38,296 nucleotides of DNA from Clostridia bacterium (GTDB lineage Bacteria; Bacillota; Clostridia; Oscillospirales; Acutalibacteraceae). The DNA lies in contig JAFRJB010000035.1 in assembly GCA_017432485.1 (NCBI GenBank), positions 1-38,296 on the forward strand, read 5' to 3'. This document shows positions 7,493-14,799 of this stretch, piece after piece; position 1 is the stretch's first letter, and every line of letters begins with the position of its first letter. Under the pieces are notes generated by a model, which had not been told where the DNA came from, ran no database searches, and was given only the letters and a program-made list of their open reading frames with translations. The translations under genes and the position numbers were made by a program.

Positions 7493-10400
7493 TTGAAAAG
7501 ACTCAGAAAAACACTGGCACTGGTTTTAGCAGTCGTGCTGCTCATCTCCGTGGTTCCGTTCAGCGTCAATGCGGCGGACCCGAGCGCTTCCTTCACACTT
7601 GCTAAAGTCAATGGCGAGCCTTACGACGGCACAACCCCCATCGTAGGCGGCGACACCCTCACAGTTGATGTGACCATTGAAAACCCGAACAGCGAAGAGT
7701 TAGTTGCTTGGATGCTCGGCTATAGTTTTGATGACGACGGCTTGACCTACGGCGGCATTACCTTTGCCCAAGAGTGGAGAGGCACCAGTTCCGATAAAGG
7801 CACTTACGTCTTAATCGGCGGTTCCATTAAAGCCGGCTCTACTGTTTCCGGCACGGAAGCTGTTGTAGCAAGCATTAGCTTTATTGCAAATGCAGGTTTC
7901 ATCGGTGAAACCGGCATTACTGCCAACGCAGGCACCAAGAACTATGTTTCTATCAAGTCCGGCAGCAGTGTGCAAACCAAAAACATTGTCGCCGAGGGCT
8001 GCAGCTTCAACATTTATGCAGCTGTCGACAAAACCGTTTTAGCCCAAAAGCTGGCAGACGCTGCAATTAAGATTGAAGCGGACTACACGCCGAATTCCTG
8101 GGCAGCATTAACCACTCAAGTGCCGCTTGCACAGGCAGTGTATGACAATGCATTCGCCACACAGGATGAAGTAGACGATGCAGCAACTGCTTTAGGCGCT
8201 GCTTTAGATGCTTTGGTTTTAAGAGCTAACAAATTGGCTCTTTCCAATACTGTGAACGAAGGTAGAATTGAAGCGGCAAAGACCGATTATACTCCCGAAT
8301 CCGTGCAGAATTTGGTAAATGCGATTGCAGTCGCACAGGATGTTCTCGATGATGACAATGCTACCCAAGCACAGGTTGATGAGCAAACCGCTTTGGTGCG
8401 CGCGGCAATCGATGCACTTGTGCGCAACAGCATTACTGTTCGCTTCTTGAATTACGACGGTTCTGTCTTTGATGCACAGACTGTTGATTACGGCGGCAGC
8501 GCAACTGCGCCGGCTACCAACCCGACCAAGCCTGCTGACGATACTTACACCTACACCTTCGATCATTGGGATGGCAACTTCACCAATGTGACCGAATCTG
8601 TGGATATTATCCCCGTATTCACTTCCGAGAAAATTGAGTATACCATTACTTACTTGAATGACGACGGCAGCGAATACACCACCCAGACTTACAATTATAG
8701 TGATGCAATCGTGGCACCGGATGCTCCGACTAAGGCGGAAGATGACACCTATACCTACGAATTCGCAGGTTGGGATCCCGCACTTCCCGAAACTTGCAAC
8801 GGTAATCTTACCGTGACAGCAGTCTTTACTCCGGTCTACAAAGATTACACCATTCAGTTTGTGAACTACGACGGCAGCGAAGTCGCTACCTACACACTCC
8901 ACTGGGGTGACACCGTAGAGCTTCCCGCAGACCCGACCAAACCGATGGATGATACCTATACTTATAACTTCACCGGTTGGGATCCCGAAGTAATTGCCGT
9001 TGCAGGCGATGCTACCTATACCGCTCAGTATGAAGCAGTTTATAGAGAATACAGCATCCAGTTTGTTAATTACGACGGCAGCGAAGTGGCTTCCTACAGC
9101 CTCCACTGGGGCGATACAGTTGAACTTCCCGACAATCCGGCAAAACCGGAAGACGATACCTATACCTATGAATTCTTAGGTTGGTCTCCGGAAGTGGTTT
9201 CGGTTGAAGGCGATGCAGTTTATGTAGCGCAGTATTCCGAAATCTATAAAGATTACACCATCCAGTTCGTTAACTACGACGGCAGCGAAGTTGCTACTTA
9301 CACCCTCCACTGGGGCGACACGGTTGTAGCTCCCGAAAATCCGACCAGACCCGCAGATGATACCTACACCTACAACTTCATCGGTTGGGATCCGGAAGTG
9401 GATGTTGTTTCCGGCAGCATTACTTACACCGCTCAGTATGAAGCAGTGTACAAAGAGTACACCATTCAGTTTGTGAATTACGACGGCAGCGAAGTCGCTA
9501 CCTACACCCTGCACTGGGGCGATCAAGTGGAACTTCCCGATGCACCGACCAAACCGGCTGACCAAGAGTATTCCTACAGATTCACCGGTTGGGATCCGGA
9601 AGTGGTTGCTGTAGCAGGCGATGCTACCTACACCGCGCAGTTTGCGCCGGTTGTGAATGTCTACACCGTTTACTTCTTGAACTATGACGGTGAAACCCTC
9701 AAGGAAGTCGGCTATGCTTACGGCGATATGCCCGAAGCACCGCAAGACATCACCCCGATGAAGCCGGATGATGACACTTACTACTATGAATTCATCGGTT
9801 GGGATCCCGCATTTGTTGAGGTTACCGGCGATGCTATTTACACAGCACAGTTCGAAGCACATTATCTGGATGCCGACTACACTGCAGTCAATGCAGCAGT
9901 CGACCAGGCAATGCAGTATGCAGACCTCAGAGATAACTACACCGAGGTTTCCTACAACCGCTTGTTCGCAAGTGTCAACGCTGTTGACTACTCTTTGAAG
10001 ATCAACGAGCAAGACAAAGTTGATGCTTACGCAGCAGCCATTCTTGCAAACATTGATAAACTCGTTTCCACCACTGCTTACGATGAAGCATTTGCAAAGT
10101 GCGCAGCGGTCAACAACGACAATAACCAATACACGGTGGATTCCTACAATGCATTCTTGGCAGCATTTGCTCCCATCAGCCAGAAGATTGACTTCAATAC
10201 CGATGAAGCAACCCAGGCAGATGTGGATGCCGCTAAAGCAGCATTAGATGAAGCGTATGCACTTCTTGAAGCTTCCACCTTGCAGATTGACGGCGCTCTT
10301 GAAACGCTGGCAGACGGTAGTTTGAGAATTGATGCCAACACCAGTTCCGACACCACTACCTTAGAGGCGAACGACGGTGGCGCAGGCACAGCTTCTCTCG

Positions 10401-10681
10401 TCTTCACCGATATCAACGGTGTGGTAGTAACCAACGAAAAAGCCAGCATCGGTACCGGCTTCAAAGTGGAATTGGTACAGGCAGGCGAAATCAGAGTTGA
10501 AAAGTATATCGTGATTTACGGCGATATCAATGGCGACGGTCAAATCTCTATTGCCGACATCAGATTGGCAAGAAAGATGTCTGTTTCTACCGAAGGCTAC
10601 ACCGAGTATCAAATCGCAGCAGCTAAATGCGGCGGCGTTGATGTAGATGTGGATGCAGTCATTGCTCTGGCAAAAGCATAA
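7493..10681 (+). CDS. Secreted cohesin-like/FIVAR/InlB B-repeat protein with dockerin
   Basis: A 1062-residue exported surface protein. The ATG follows AAAGGAGGAG. A signal peptide (1-28) ends near VNAAD. Residues about 29-175 form a beta-sandwich resembling a cohesin or carbohydrate-binding fold (VGGDTLTVDVTIENP, then an exposed-strand pattern). Two FIVAR modules (about 180-313) follow. Seven tandem InlB-type beta-grasp B-repeats span 314-791, with the signature 'F.NYDGSEV....L.WGD...P..PT.P.DDTYTY.F.GWDPEV..V.GDA.YTAQ.'; repeats 3-6 have a 68-residue period. Further FIVAR modules occupy about 792-940, and a dockerin-like end carries DINGDGQISIADIRLAR. The second dockerin loop is weak (VDVDVDAVIALAKA). 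No catalytic residues are visible. A role in adhesion or cell-surface scaffolding is inferred. Confidence 0.85.
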   Translation: MKRLRKTLALVLAVVLLISVVPFSVNAADPSASFTLAKVNGEPYDGTTPIVGGDTLTVDVTIENPNSEELVAWMLGYSFDDDGLTYGGITFAQEWRGTSSDKGTYVLIGGSIKAGSTVSGTEAVVASISFIANAGFIGETGITANAGTKNYVSIKSGSSVQTKNIVAEGCSFNIYAAVDKTVLAQKLADAAIKIEADYTPNSWAALTTQVPLAQAVYDNAFATQDEVDDAATALGAALDALVLRANKLALSNTVNEGRIEAAKTDYTPESVQNLVNAIAVAQDVLDDDNATQAQVDEQTALVRAAIDALVRNSITVRFLNYDGSVFDAQTVDYGGSATAPATNPTKPADDTYTYTFDHWDGNFTNVTESVDIIPVFTSEKIEYTITYLNDDGSEYTTQTYNYSDAIVAPDAPTKAEDDTYTYEFAGWDPALPETCNGNLTVTAVFTPVYKDYTIQFVNYDGSEVATYTLHWGDTVELPADPTKPMDDTYTYNFTGWDPEVIAVAGDATYTAQYEAVYREYSIQFVNYDGSEVASYSLHWGDTVELPDNPAKPEDDTYTYEFLGWSPEVVSVEGDAVYVAQYSEIYKDYTIQFVNYDGSEVATYTLHWGDTVVAPENPTRPADDTYTYNFIGWDPEVDVVSGSITYTAQYEAVYKEYTIQFVNYDGSEVATYTLHWGDQVELPDAPTKPADQEYSYRFTGWDPEVVAVAGDATYTAQFAPVVNVYTVYFLNYDGETLKEVGYAYGDMPEAPQDITPMKPDDDTYYYEFIGWDPAFVEVTGDAIYTAQFEAHYLDADYTAVNAAVDQAMQYADLRDNYTEVSYNRLFASVNAVDYSLKINEQDKVDAYAAAILANIDKLVSTTAYDEAFAKCAAVNNDNNQYTVDSYNAFLAAFAPISQKIDFNTDEATQADVDAAKAALDEAYALLEASTLQIDGALETLADGSLRIDANTSSDTTTLEANDGGAGTASLVFTDINGVVVTNEKASIGTGFKVELVQAGEIRVEKYIVIYGDINGDGQISIADIRLARKMSVSTEGYTEYQIAAAKCGGVDVDVDAVIALAKA
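8432..9865 (+). repeat. Seven tandem coding repeats (InlB B-repeat units)
   Basis: Seven units of about 200 bp inside the gene at 7493. Units 3-6 (from 8840, spaced 204 bp) are highly similar at DNA level, for example in the stretches encoding NYDGSEVA and LHWGD. They could recombine and change copy number. Confidence 0.85.
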
Positions 10682-10708
10682 GTTTTTCTGAATAAGCTTA
10701 CAATAAAA

Positions 10709-10748
10709 AACAGGAACGGAAAGGGACCCCCTTTCCGTTCCGTTTTTT
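10709..10748 (+). terminator. Rho-independent terminator after the InlB-repeat gene
   Basis: A 13-bp perfect stem GGAACGGAAAGGG / CCCTTTCCGTTCC with an ACC loop, an upstream A-run and a GTTTTTTG tail. The tail continues without a gap into array C. Confidence 0.92.
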
Positions 10749-10749
10749 G

Positions 10750-10784
10750 TTTTCAGTGTTCAGTTTTCAGTTTTCAGTCTTCAG
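10750..10784. repeat. 7-bp-period array C (TTCAGTG class)
   Basis: Five units: TTTTCAG, TGTTCAG, TTTTCAG, TTTTCAG, TCTTCAG. It begins two bases after the T-tract of the terminator at 10709-10748 and ends against a CAGCGGGC hairpin sequence. Confidence 0.85.
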
Positions 10785-10818
10785 CAGCGGGCATGGCACC
10801 CGCTCTCGATTAAAAAGT

Positions 10819-10852
10819 AGGGTAGGGGACGGTTCCTTACCCTCTTTTTTTA
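10819..10852 (+). terminator. Second terminator-like hairpin
   Basis: AGGGTAGGG pairs with CCTTACCCT (one G-U pair), followed by CTTTTTTTAT. It lies in a gap with no gene and may stop read-through or antisense transcripts. Confidence 0.65.
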
Positions 10853-10880
10853 TAACAAAGTATGAGTATGGGGACGGTTA

Positions 10881-10901
10881 GCGTGAAAGTCCCTTTCACG
10901 C
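10881..10901. repeat. Perfect 9-bp hairpin
   Basis: GCGTGAAAG / CTTTCACGC with a TCC loop, immediately before the hairpin array at 10902. Confidence 0.7.
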
Positions 10902-11074
10902 AATGATGTTTGCTGCGCAAATGATGCTTGCTTTGCAAATGATACCGCTGTCGCTAATGATGTGCCCCTTCGGGCGTGTTTATTGGCAAACATCACATCA
11001 CTGTAGCAAGAATTGCTACTACATCTCTTCGGCTTTAGCCGATACATCATCAGGTGCTCTGCACCGACATCATG
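10902..11074. repeat. Spacer-plus-hairpin array (AATGATG / CATCAT)
   Basis: The left half has four 7-bp spacers AATGATG (one is AATGATA) at 10902, 10920, 10938 and 10956. Each is followed by a different short hairpin, the first three 11 bp long. After a central GTGTTT/AAACATCAC hairpin, the right half carries CATCAC, CATC and CATCAT spacers in inverted sense between the hairpins GTAGCAA/TTGCTAC, TCGGCT/AGCCGA and GGTGC/GCACC. The left spacers can pair with the right ones, which would give a branched, tree-like fold. No coding sequence is credible here. Confidence 0.75.
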
Positions 11075-11169
11075 TTTTATCAATCCCTTCTTCAGACTTT
11101 CATGCGTTGTGTGTGATAAATTACAAATCATGCGGTGTTCTTATACTTCATTCTCCTGATTTTAGATAT

Positions 11170-11210
11170 CTGCAACTGAACACTGAACGCTGAACACTGA
11201 AAACGAAAAC
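11170..11210. repeat. 7-bp-period array D (CTGAACA class)
   Basis: Units CTGAACA, CTGAACG, CTGAACA, CTGAAAA, CGAAAAC, running directly into the terminator stem at 11209. Confidence 0.85.
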
Positions 11211-11250
11211 AATATAGAAGGGCAGGCGCCTGCGCTTCTATATTGTTTTT
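11207..11250. terminator. Bidirectional terminator hairpin upstream of pheA
   Basis: ACAATATAGAAG (11209-11220) pairs with CTTCTATATTGT (11235-11246), and the loop contains the palindrome CAGGCGCCTG. T-runs flank it in both directions. Confidence 0.8.
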
Positions 11251-11260
11251 AATAATTATA

Positions 11261-11288
11261 TTGACAGCAGAGAAAAATCGTGTATAAT
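11261..11288 (+). promoter_or_regulatory. Promoter of the aromatic amino acid cluster
   Basis: Consensus TTGACA (11261-11266), 16-bp spacer, and consensus TATAAT (11283-11288) preceded by TG. It is the strongest-looking promoter for the pheA-aroB-aroC-aroEK-aroA-tyrA run. A small GTTA/TAAC hairpin with TTTTT follows at about 11298-11317. Confidence 0.85.
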
Positions 11289-11365
11289 AGGTATAAGGTT
11301 AACAGTGCTAACTTTTTGTGCTGTACGATATTTTTTAGAGAAAACCTTTTATTTTTGAGGTGGTT

Positions 11366-12460
11366 ATGGAAACTTTAGAGCAGATAAGAGAACAAATCAA
11401 TGAGATTGACCGCGAAATGGCGCGCCTTTTTGAAGCGCGCATGCATGCGGTAGAGAGCGTTTGCGCCTACAAGCGCGCGCATGGTCTGCCGATTACGGAC
11501 TCTTCGCGCGAAAAGGCGATTATTGCAAAAAACAGCGCCTATATTGAGGATGATGCCATTCGCGATTTCTATGTCAACTTCATTCAAAGTAATGTGGAAA
11601 TCTCCAAGCGCTACCAGCACCGCTTATTGCAGGGCTTGCGCGTGGCATACTGCGGGGTAGAAGGTGCCTTTGCACAGATTGCCGCCAGGCGCATTTTCCC
11701 GGATGCGGAGTTGATACCCTTCGGTGATTTTCACTCGGCTTACGAAGCATGCGAGAGCGGCGAGTGCGATTGCGCGGTGCTTCCCATTGAGAACTCCTAC
11801 GCCGGCGATGTCGGGCAGGTGATGGATATTCTCTTTGGCGGTGCGCTCTATGTCAACGGCGTGTACGATTTGGGTGTGGTGCACAACCTCATCGGTCTGC
11901 CCGGCGCGCAAATCGGCGATATTAAAAAAGTCATTTCTCACCCGCAGGCGCTTGCGCAGTGCCACCGCTACATCAAAGAGCATCACTTCCAAAGTGATAG
12001 TTTTGAAAACACGGCGATGGCGGCGAAAGCGGTTGCCGAAGCCGGCGACAAATCGATGGCGGCGATTGCTTCTAAAGTGACCGCCTCGCTCTACGGTTTG
12101 GAACTTTTAGACCACGATATCAATGCATCTAATCGCAACACAACGCGCTTTGCGGTAATTTCCCGCAACCAAAATGTGCGAAAGAACCACAAGGAAAACC
12201 ACTTTATTTTGATGTTCACCGTGGCAGATGAAACCGGTTCGCTCGCTAAGGCGATTAACGTGATTAGTGATAGCGGTTTTAATATGTCGGTATTGCGCTC
12301 GCACCCGCTGGAGGGTGCATGGCAGTACTACTTCTTTGTGGAAGCAGTCGGCGACATTTATTCCGAAAAAGGGCAGGCTATGCTCAAAGAACTGGAGCAG
12401 CATTGCGACACAATAAAACTTATCGGGTCGTATAAAGATGTCAAAGAATTAAGTGAATAG
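11366..12460 (+). CDS. pheA: Bifunctional chorismate mutase-prephenate dehydratase
   Basis: Converts chorismate to prephenate and then to phenylpyruvate, the committed branch to phenylalanine. The start is the ATG at 11366, with GAGG five bases upstream; an in-frame GTG at 11360 overlaps that site and is less likely. An AroQ-type chorismate mutase helical domain covers about residues 1-90 (LREQINEID-like opening, then KRAHGLPITDSSRE). The prephenate dehydratase domain (about 93-275) has CGVEGAFAQ, LPIENSYAG and the catalytic NTTRFAVIS. A C-terminal ACT domain follows (about 282-355). The usual ESRP motif of the ACT domain is replaced by a LRSHPLEG sequence, so phenylalanine feedback may be altered. 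The stop codon is directly followed by a terminal-inverted-repeat element. Confidence 0.95.
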   Translation: METLEQIREQINEIDREMARLFEARMHAVESVCAYKRAHGLPITDSSREKAIIAKNSAYIEDDAIRDFYVNFIQSNVEISKRYQHRLLQGLRVAYCGVEGAFAQIAARRIFPDAELIPFGDFHSAYEACESGECDCAVLPIENSYAGDVGQVMDILFGGALYVNGVYDLGVVHNLIGLPGAQIGDIKKVISHPQALAQCHRYIKEHHFQSDSFENTAMAAKAVAEAGDKSMAAIASKVTASLYGLELLDHDINASNRNTTRFAVISRNQNVRKNHKENHFILMFTVADETGSLAKAINVISDSGFNMSVLRSHPLEGAWQYYFFVEAVGDIYSEKGQAMLKELEQHCDTIKLIGSYKDVKELSE

Positions 12461-12681
12461 GGGGTAAAAGGTGTCAAACCCCAACAGGTTTTGGTTGCCT
12501 CTTTTTCACTAATATTGCGTTAAAACGCTTCGCAATGCGCCGGCATTCCTTCAGCGTTTTGCCTTATCTAAGCGCAAAATAGGCTAACCAAAACTGCGAA
12601 GCACCTCTTATAAATAGAAAATCAAATAAATGAGCCAAAAAGGGTGAAAAGAGGCTGTTTAGGTTCGGCTCCTTTTACCCC
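12461..12681. mobile_element. GGG-ended palindromic element, copy 1 (MITE-like)
   Basis: 221 bp with perfect 11-bp terminal inverted repeats GGGGTAAAAGG / CCTTTTACCCC. Inside are the blocks GGTTTTGGTTGCCTCTTTTT, TGCGTTAAAACGC, TTTTGCCTTAT and AGGCTAACCAAAACTGCGAAG, shared in the opposite orientation with the element at 33939. It begins with the first base after the pheA stop codon and ends 11 bp before the aroB start, where its end lies just before the aroB ribosome binding site. It has no coding capacity. No clear target duplication is visible. Confidence 0.7.
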
Positions 12682-12692
12682 GAAAGGAAAAA

Positions 12693-13673
12693 ATGAAAGT
12701 CAATTTAGATAAAAACAGTTATGATATCATTATCGAGCGCGGGGCGCTCGCGCACATCGGCGATTACCTGAACTTGCAGCGCAAAGTCTTGGTCGTCACC
12801 GATAGCGGCGTACCGGCGCAGTATGCCCGGGCGGTTGCCGATGCGAGCAAGAGTGCCTTCGTGGTCACGGTCCCGCAAGGTGAAGGTAGCAAGAGTATCC
12901 GGGAGTGGGAAACCCTGCTTGAGAAAATGCTCGAAAACGAATTTACCCGCAGCGATGCCGTGGTGGCAGTCGGCGGCGGGGTAGTCGGCGATTTGGCAGG
13001 CTTTGCGGCGGCTTCTTATATGCGCGGGGTTGATTTTTACAACATTCCCACCACTTTGCTTTCGCAGGTCGATTCTTCTGTGGGCGGCAAAACGGCAGTC
13101 AATTTCGGCGGCATTAAAAATGTGGTCGGTGCCTTCTACCAACCTAAAAAAGTGGTCATAGACAGCGAGGTACTCGCAACGCTCGAACCGCGGCAGACAG
13201 CCTCGGGCATGGCGGAAGCGATTAAAATGGCGCTGTGCTTTGACAGCTCTTTATTTGAAAAGATAGAAAACAGCGCGCCTTATGAAGATATTGATAGCAT
13301 CATTGCGGCGAGTATTGCCATTAAAGCCAAGGTTGTCGAGCAGGATGAAAAGGAAGCGGGGCTGCGCCGCGTGCTCAATTTCGGGCACACCATCGGGCAC
13401 GGGATTGAAGCGCAGGGCGGTCTTTACCACGGTGAGTGCGTGGCGCTCGGTATGCTGCCGATGTGCTCCGAAGCAGTCAGGGCGCGCCTGGTGCCCGTTT
13501 TGGAGCGCTACGGCTTACCGACAACCTATAGCGCAGACCCGCAGGCGGTTCTTGGTGCGATTGCCCACGATAAAAAGCGCGCGGGGGATAAGATCAATAT
13601 TGTCAGAGTCGATACCATCGGCAGTTTCGAGATACAGAAAGTGAGTTTGGAAGCGCTTTCCAAACTTGTGTGA
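12693..13673 (+). CDS. aroB: 3-dehydroquinate synthase
   Basis: Second shikimate-pathway step (DAHP to 3-dehydroquinate, NAD- and metal-dependent). At 326 residues it is somewhat shorter than typical AroB. It has the family motifs VAVGGGVVGDLAGFAA for nucleotide binding, IPTTLLSQVDSSVGGK-type catalytic residues, and the metal-binding RVLNFGHTIGHGIE and YHGECVALGM segments. The ATG follows AAAGGAAA. It is the first gene after the element that separates it from pheA, and lies 10 bp before aroC. Confidence 0.95.
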   Translation: MKVNLDKNSYDIIIERGALAHIGDYLNLQRKVLVVTDSGVPAQYARAVADASKSAFVVTVPQGEGSKSIREWETLLEKMLENEFTRSDAVVAVGGGVVGDLAGFAAASYMRGVDFYNIPTTLLSQVDSSVGGKTAVNFGGIKNVVGAFYQPKKVVIDSEVLATLEPRQTASGMAEAIKMALCFDSSLFEKIENSAPYEDIDSIIAASIAIKAKVVEQDEKEAGLRRVLNFGHTIGHGIEAQGGLYHGECVALGMLPMCSEAVRARLVPVLERYGLPTTYSADPQAVLGAIAHDKKRAGDKINIVRVDTIGSFEIQKVSLEALSKLV

Positions 13674-13683
13674 GGATAGAAAG

Positions 13684-14775
13684 ATGAAAAACAGTTTCGG
13701 TAACAGTGTGAGCATCACCCTTTTCGGGGAAAGCCACGGCGCGGCAATCGGTGCCGTGCTCGATGGGCTTGCGCCCGGCATCCCGGTGGATGAAGGCTTT
13801 ATTGCCGCGCAAATGCAAAAGCGCAAAGGGCTTGCCGAGCTTTCGACCAAGCGCCGCGAAAAGGATGAAGTCAAAATCCTCTCCGGTGTCTTTAACGGCA
13901 AAACCACCGGTACACCTATTACATTTTTAATTGAGAATAACGACAAAAAGTCCAACGATTATAGCGATTTGCGCTATTTCCCCAGACCTTCCCATGCCGA
14001 TTACAGCGCCCACTGCAAGTACCACGGGTTTGAAGATTACCGCGGCGGCGGGCATTTCTCCGGCAGGCTGACCGCGCCGCTTGTAGCGGCAGGAGCTGTC
14101 GCGATGCAGGCGCTGGAAAGAAAAGGCATTTTTATCGGCACCCATATTTTTGAGTGCGCGACTTTGCGCGATAATGCGTTTTCGGACTATGCAAGAGAAA
14201 TTGCCTTTTTAAAGCAAGCCGAATTTCCGGTGCTCAACAGTTCTGTCGCGCAGCAAATTCGCCAGGTAATCGGCAAAGCAGCCGAAGTCGGCGACAGTGT
14301 GGGCGGTATTTTGGAAACTGCGGTAATCGGTATGCCTGCCGGTGTGGGCGAACCGTTTTTTGACTCGCTCGAGAGCGCCTTGGCGCACGCCATGTTTTCC
14401 ATTCCCGCTGTGAAGGGTGTGGAGTTCGGTATGGGCTTTGATATCGCCAAATACTTAGGCTCCAAGGTCAATGACGAGTGGCGTATGGAAGAGGGCAAAG
14501 CGGTTACCACCACCAACCATAACGGCGGCATTAACGGCGGTATTTCCAACGGAATGCCGATCGTCTTTAAAACCGCTGTTAAACCCACACCTTCGATTTT
14601 TAAAGACCAAAAAACCATCAATTTAGCGACCGGTGAAAACGCGACCATTAAAATTAAGGGCAGGCACGACCCGGCAATTATTCACCGCGCAAGAGTCGTG
14701 GCAGATTCCATGACGGCACTGGTGCTGTGCGATATGCTCGCGCTGCGCTTCGGTACAGACTTTTTGGCAAAATAA
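13684..14775 (+). CDS. aroC: Chorismate synthase
   Basis: Last step of the shikimate pathway (EPSP to chorismate, reduced FMN needed). The start at 13684 gives MKNSFGNSVSITLFGESHG, matching the family N-terminus; an in-frame ATG at 13666 lies inside aroB and was rejected. Signature motifs are GESHGAAIG, RGGGHFSGRLTA and the C-terminal GRHDP. Length (363 residues) is normal. It is 10 bp after aroB with GAGGATAGAAAG as the ribosome binding region. Confidence 0.95.
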   Translation: MKNSFGNSVSITLFGESHGAAIGAVLDGLAPGIPVDEGFIAAQMQKRKGLAELSTKRREKDEVKILSGVFNGKTTGTPITFLIENNDKKSNDYSDLRYFPRPSHADYSAHCKYHGFEDYRGGGHFSGRLTAPLVAAGAVAMQALERKGIFIGTHIFECATLRDNAFSDYAREIAFLKQAEFPVLNSSVAQQIRQVIGKAAEVGDSVGGILETAVIGMPAGVGEPFFDSLESALAHAMFSIPAVKGVEFGMGFDIAKYLGSKVNDEWRMEEGKAVTTTNHNGGINGGISNGMPIVFKTAVKPTPSIFKDQKTINLATGENATIKIKGRHDPAIIHRARVVADSMTALVLCDMLALRFGTDFLAK

Positions 14776-14799
14776 TTTCGCAGATAATAGAGGAAATCT

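Noticed and set aside
8219..10129. Long open frames on the minus strand inside the InlB-repeat gene (8219-9106 and 9176-10129)
   Set aside because: They mirror the repeated coding sequence of the plus-strand gene, which has signal peptide, known domains and terminator; the antisense translations look like nothing known.
10902..11074. CRISPR array
   Set aside because: The repeated units are only 7 bp, the inserts are self-complementary hairpins of about 11 bp, and no cas gene is nearby. The same holds for 26531-26608.
10850..11131. Open frame of 93 codons on the minus strand over the hairpin array
   Set aside because: It consists entirely of the spacer-plus-hairpin repeats, has no good ribosome binding site and looks like no protein family.
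12461..12681. Riboswitch or T-box leader for aroB
   Set aside because: The fold comes from terminal inverted repeats shared with elements at non-aromatic loci; no T-box or known riboswitch motif is present.
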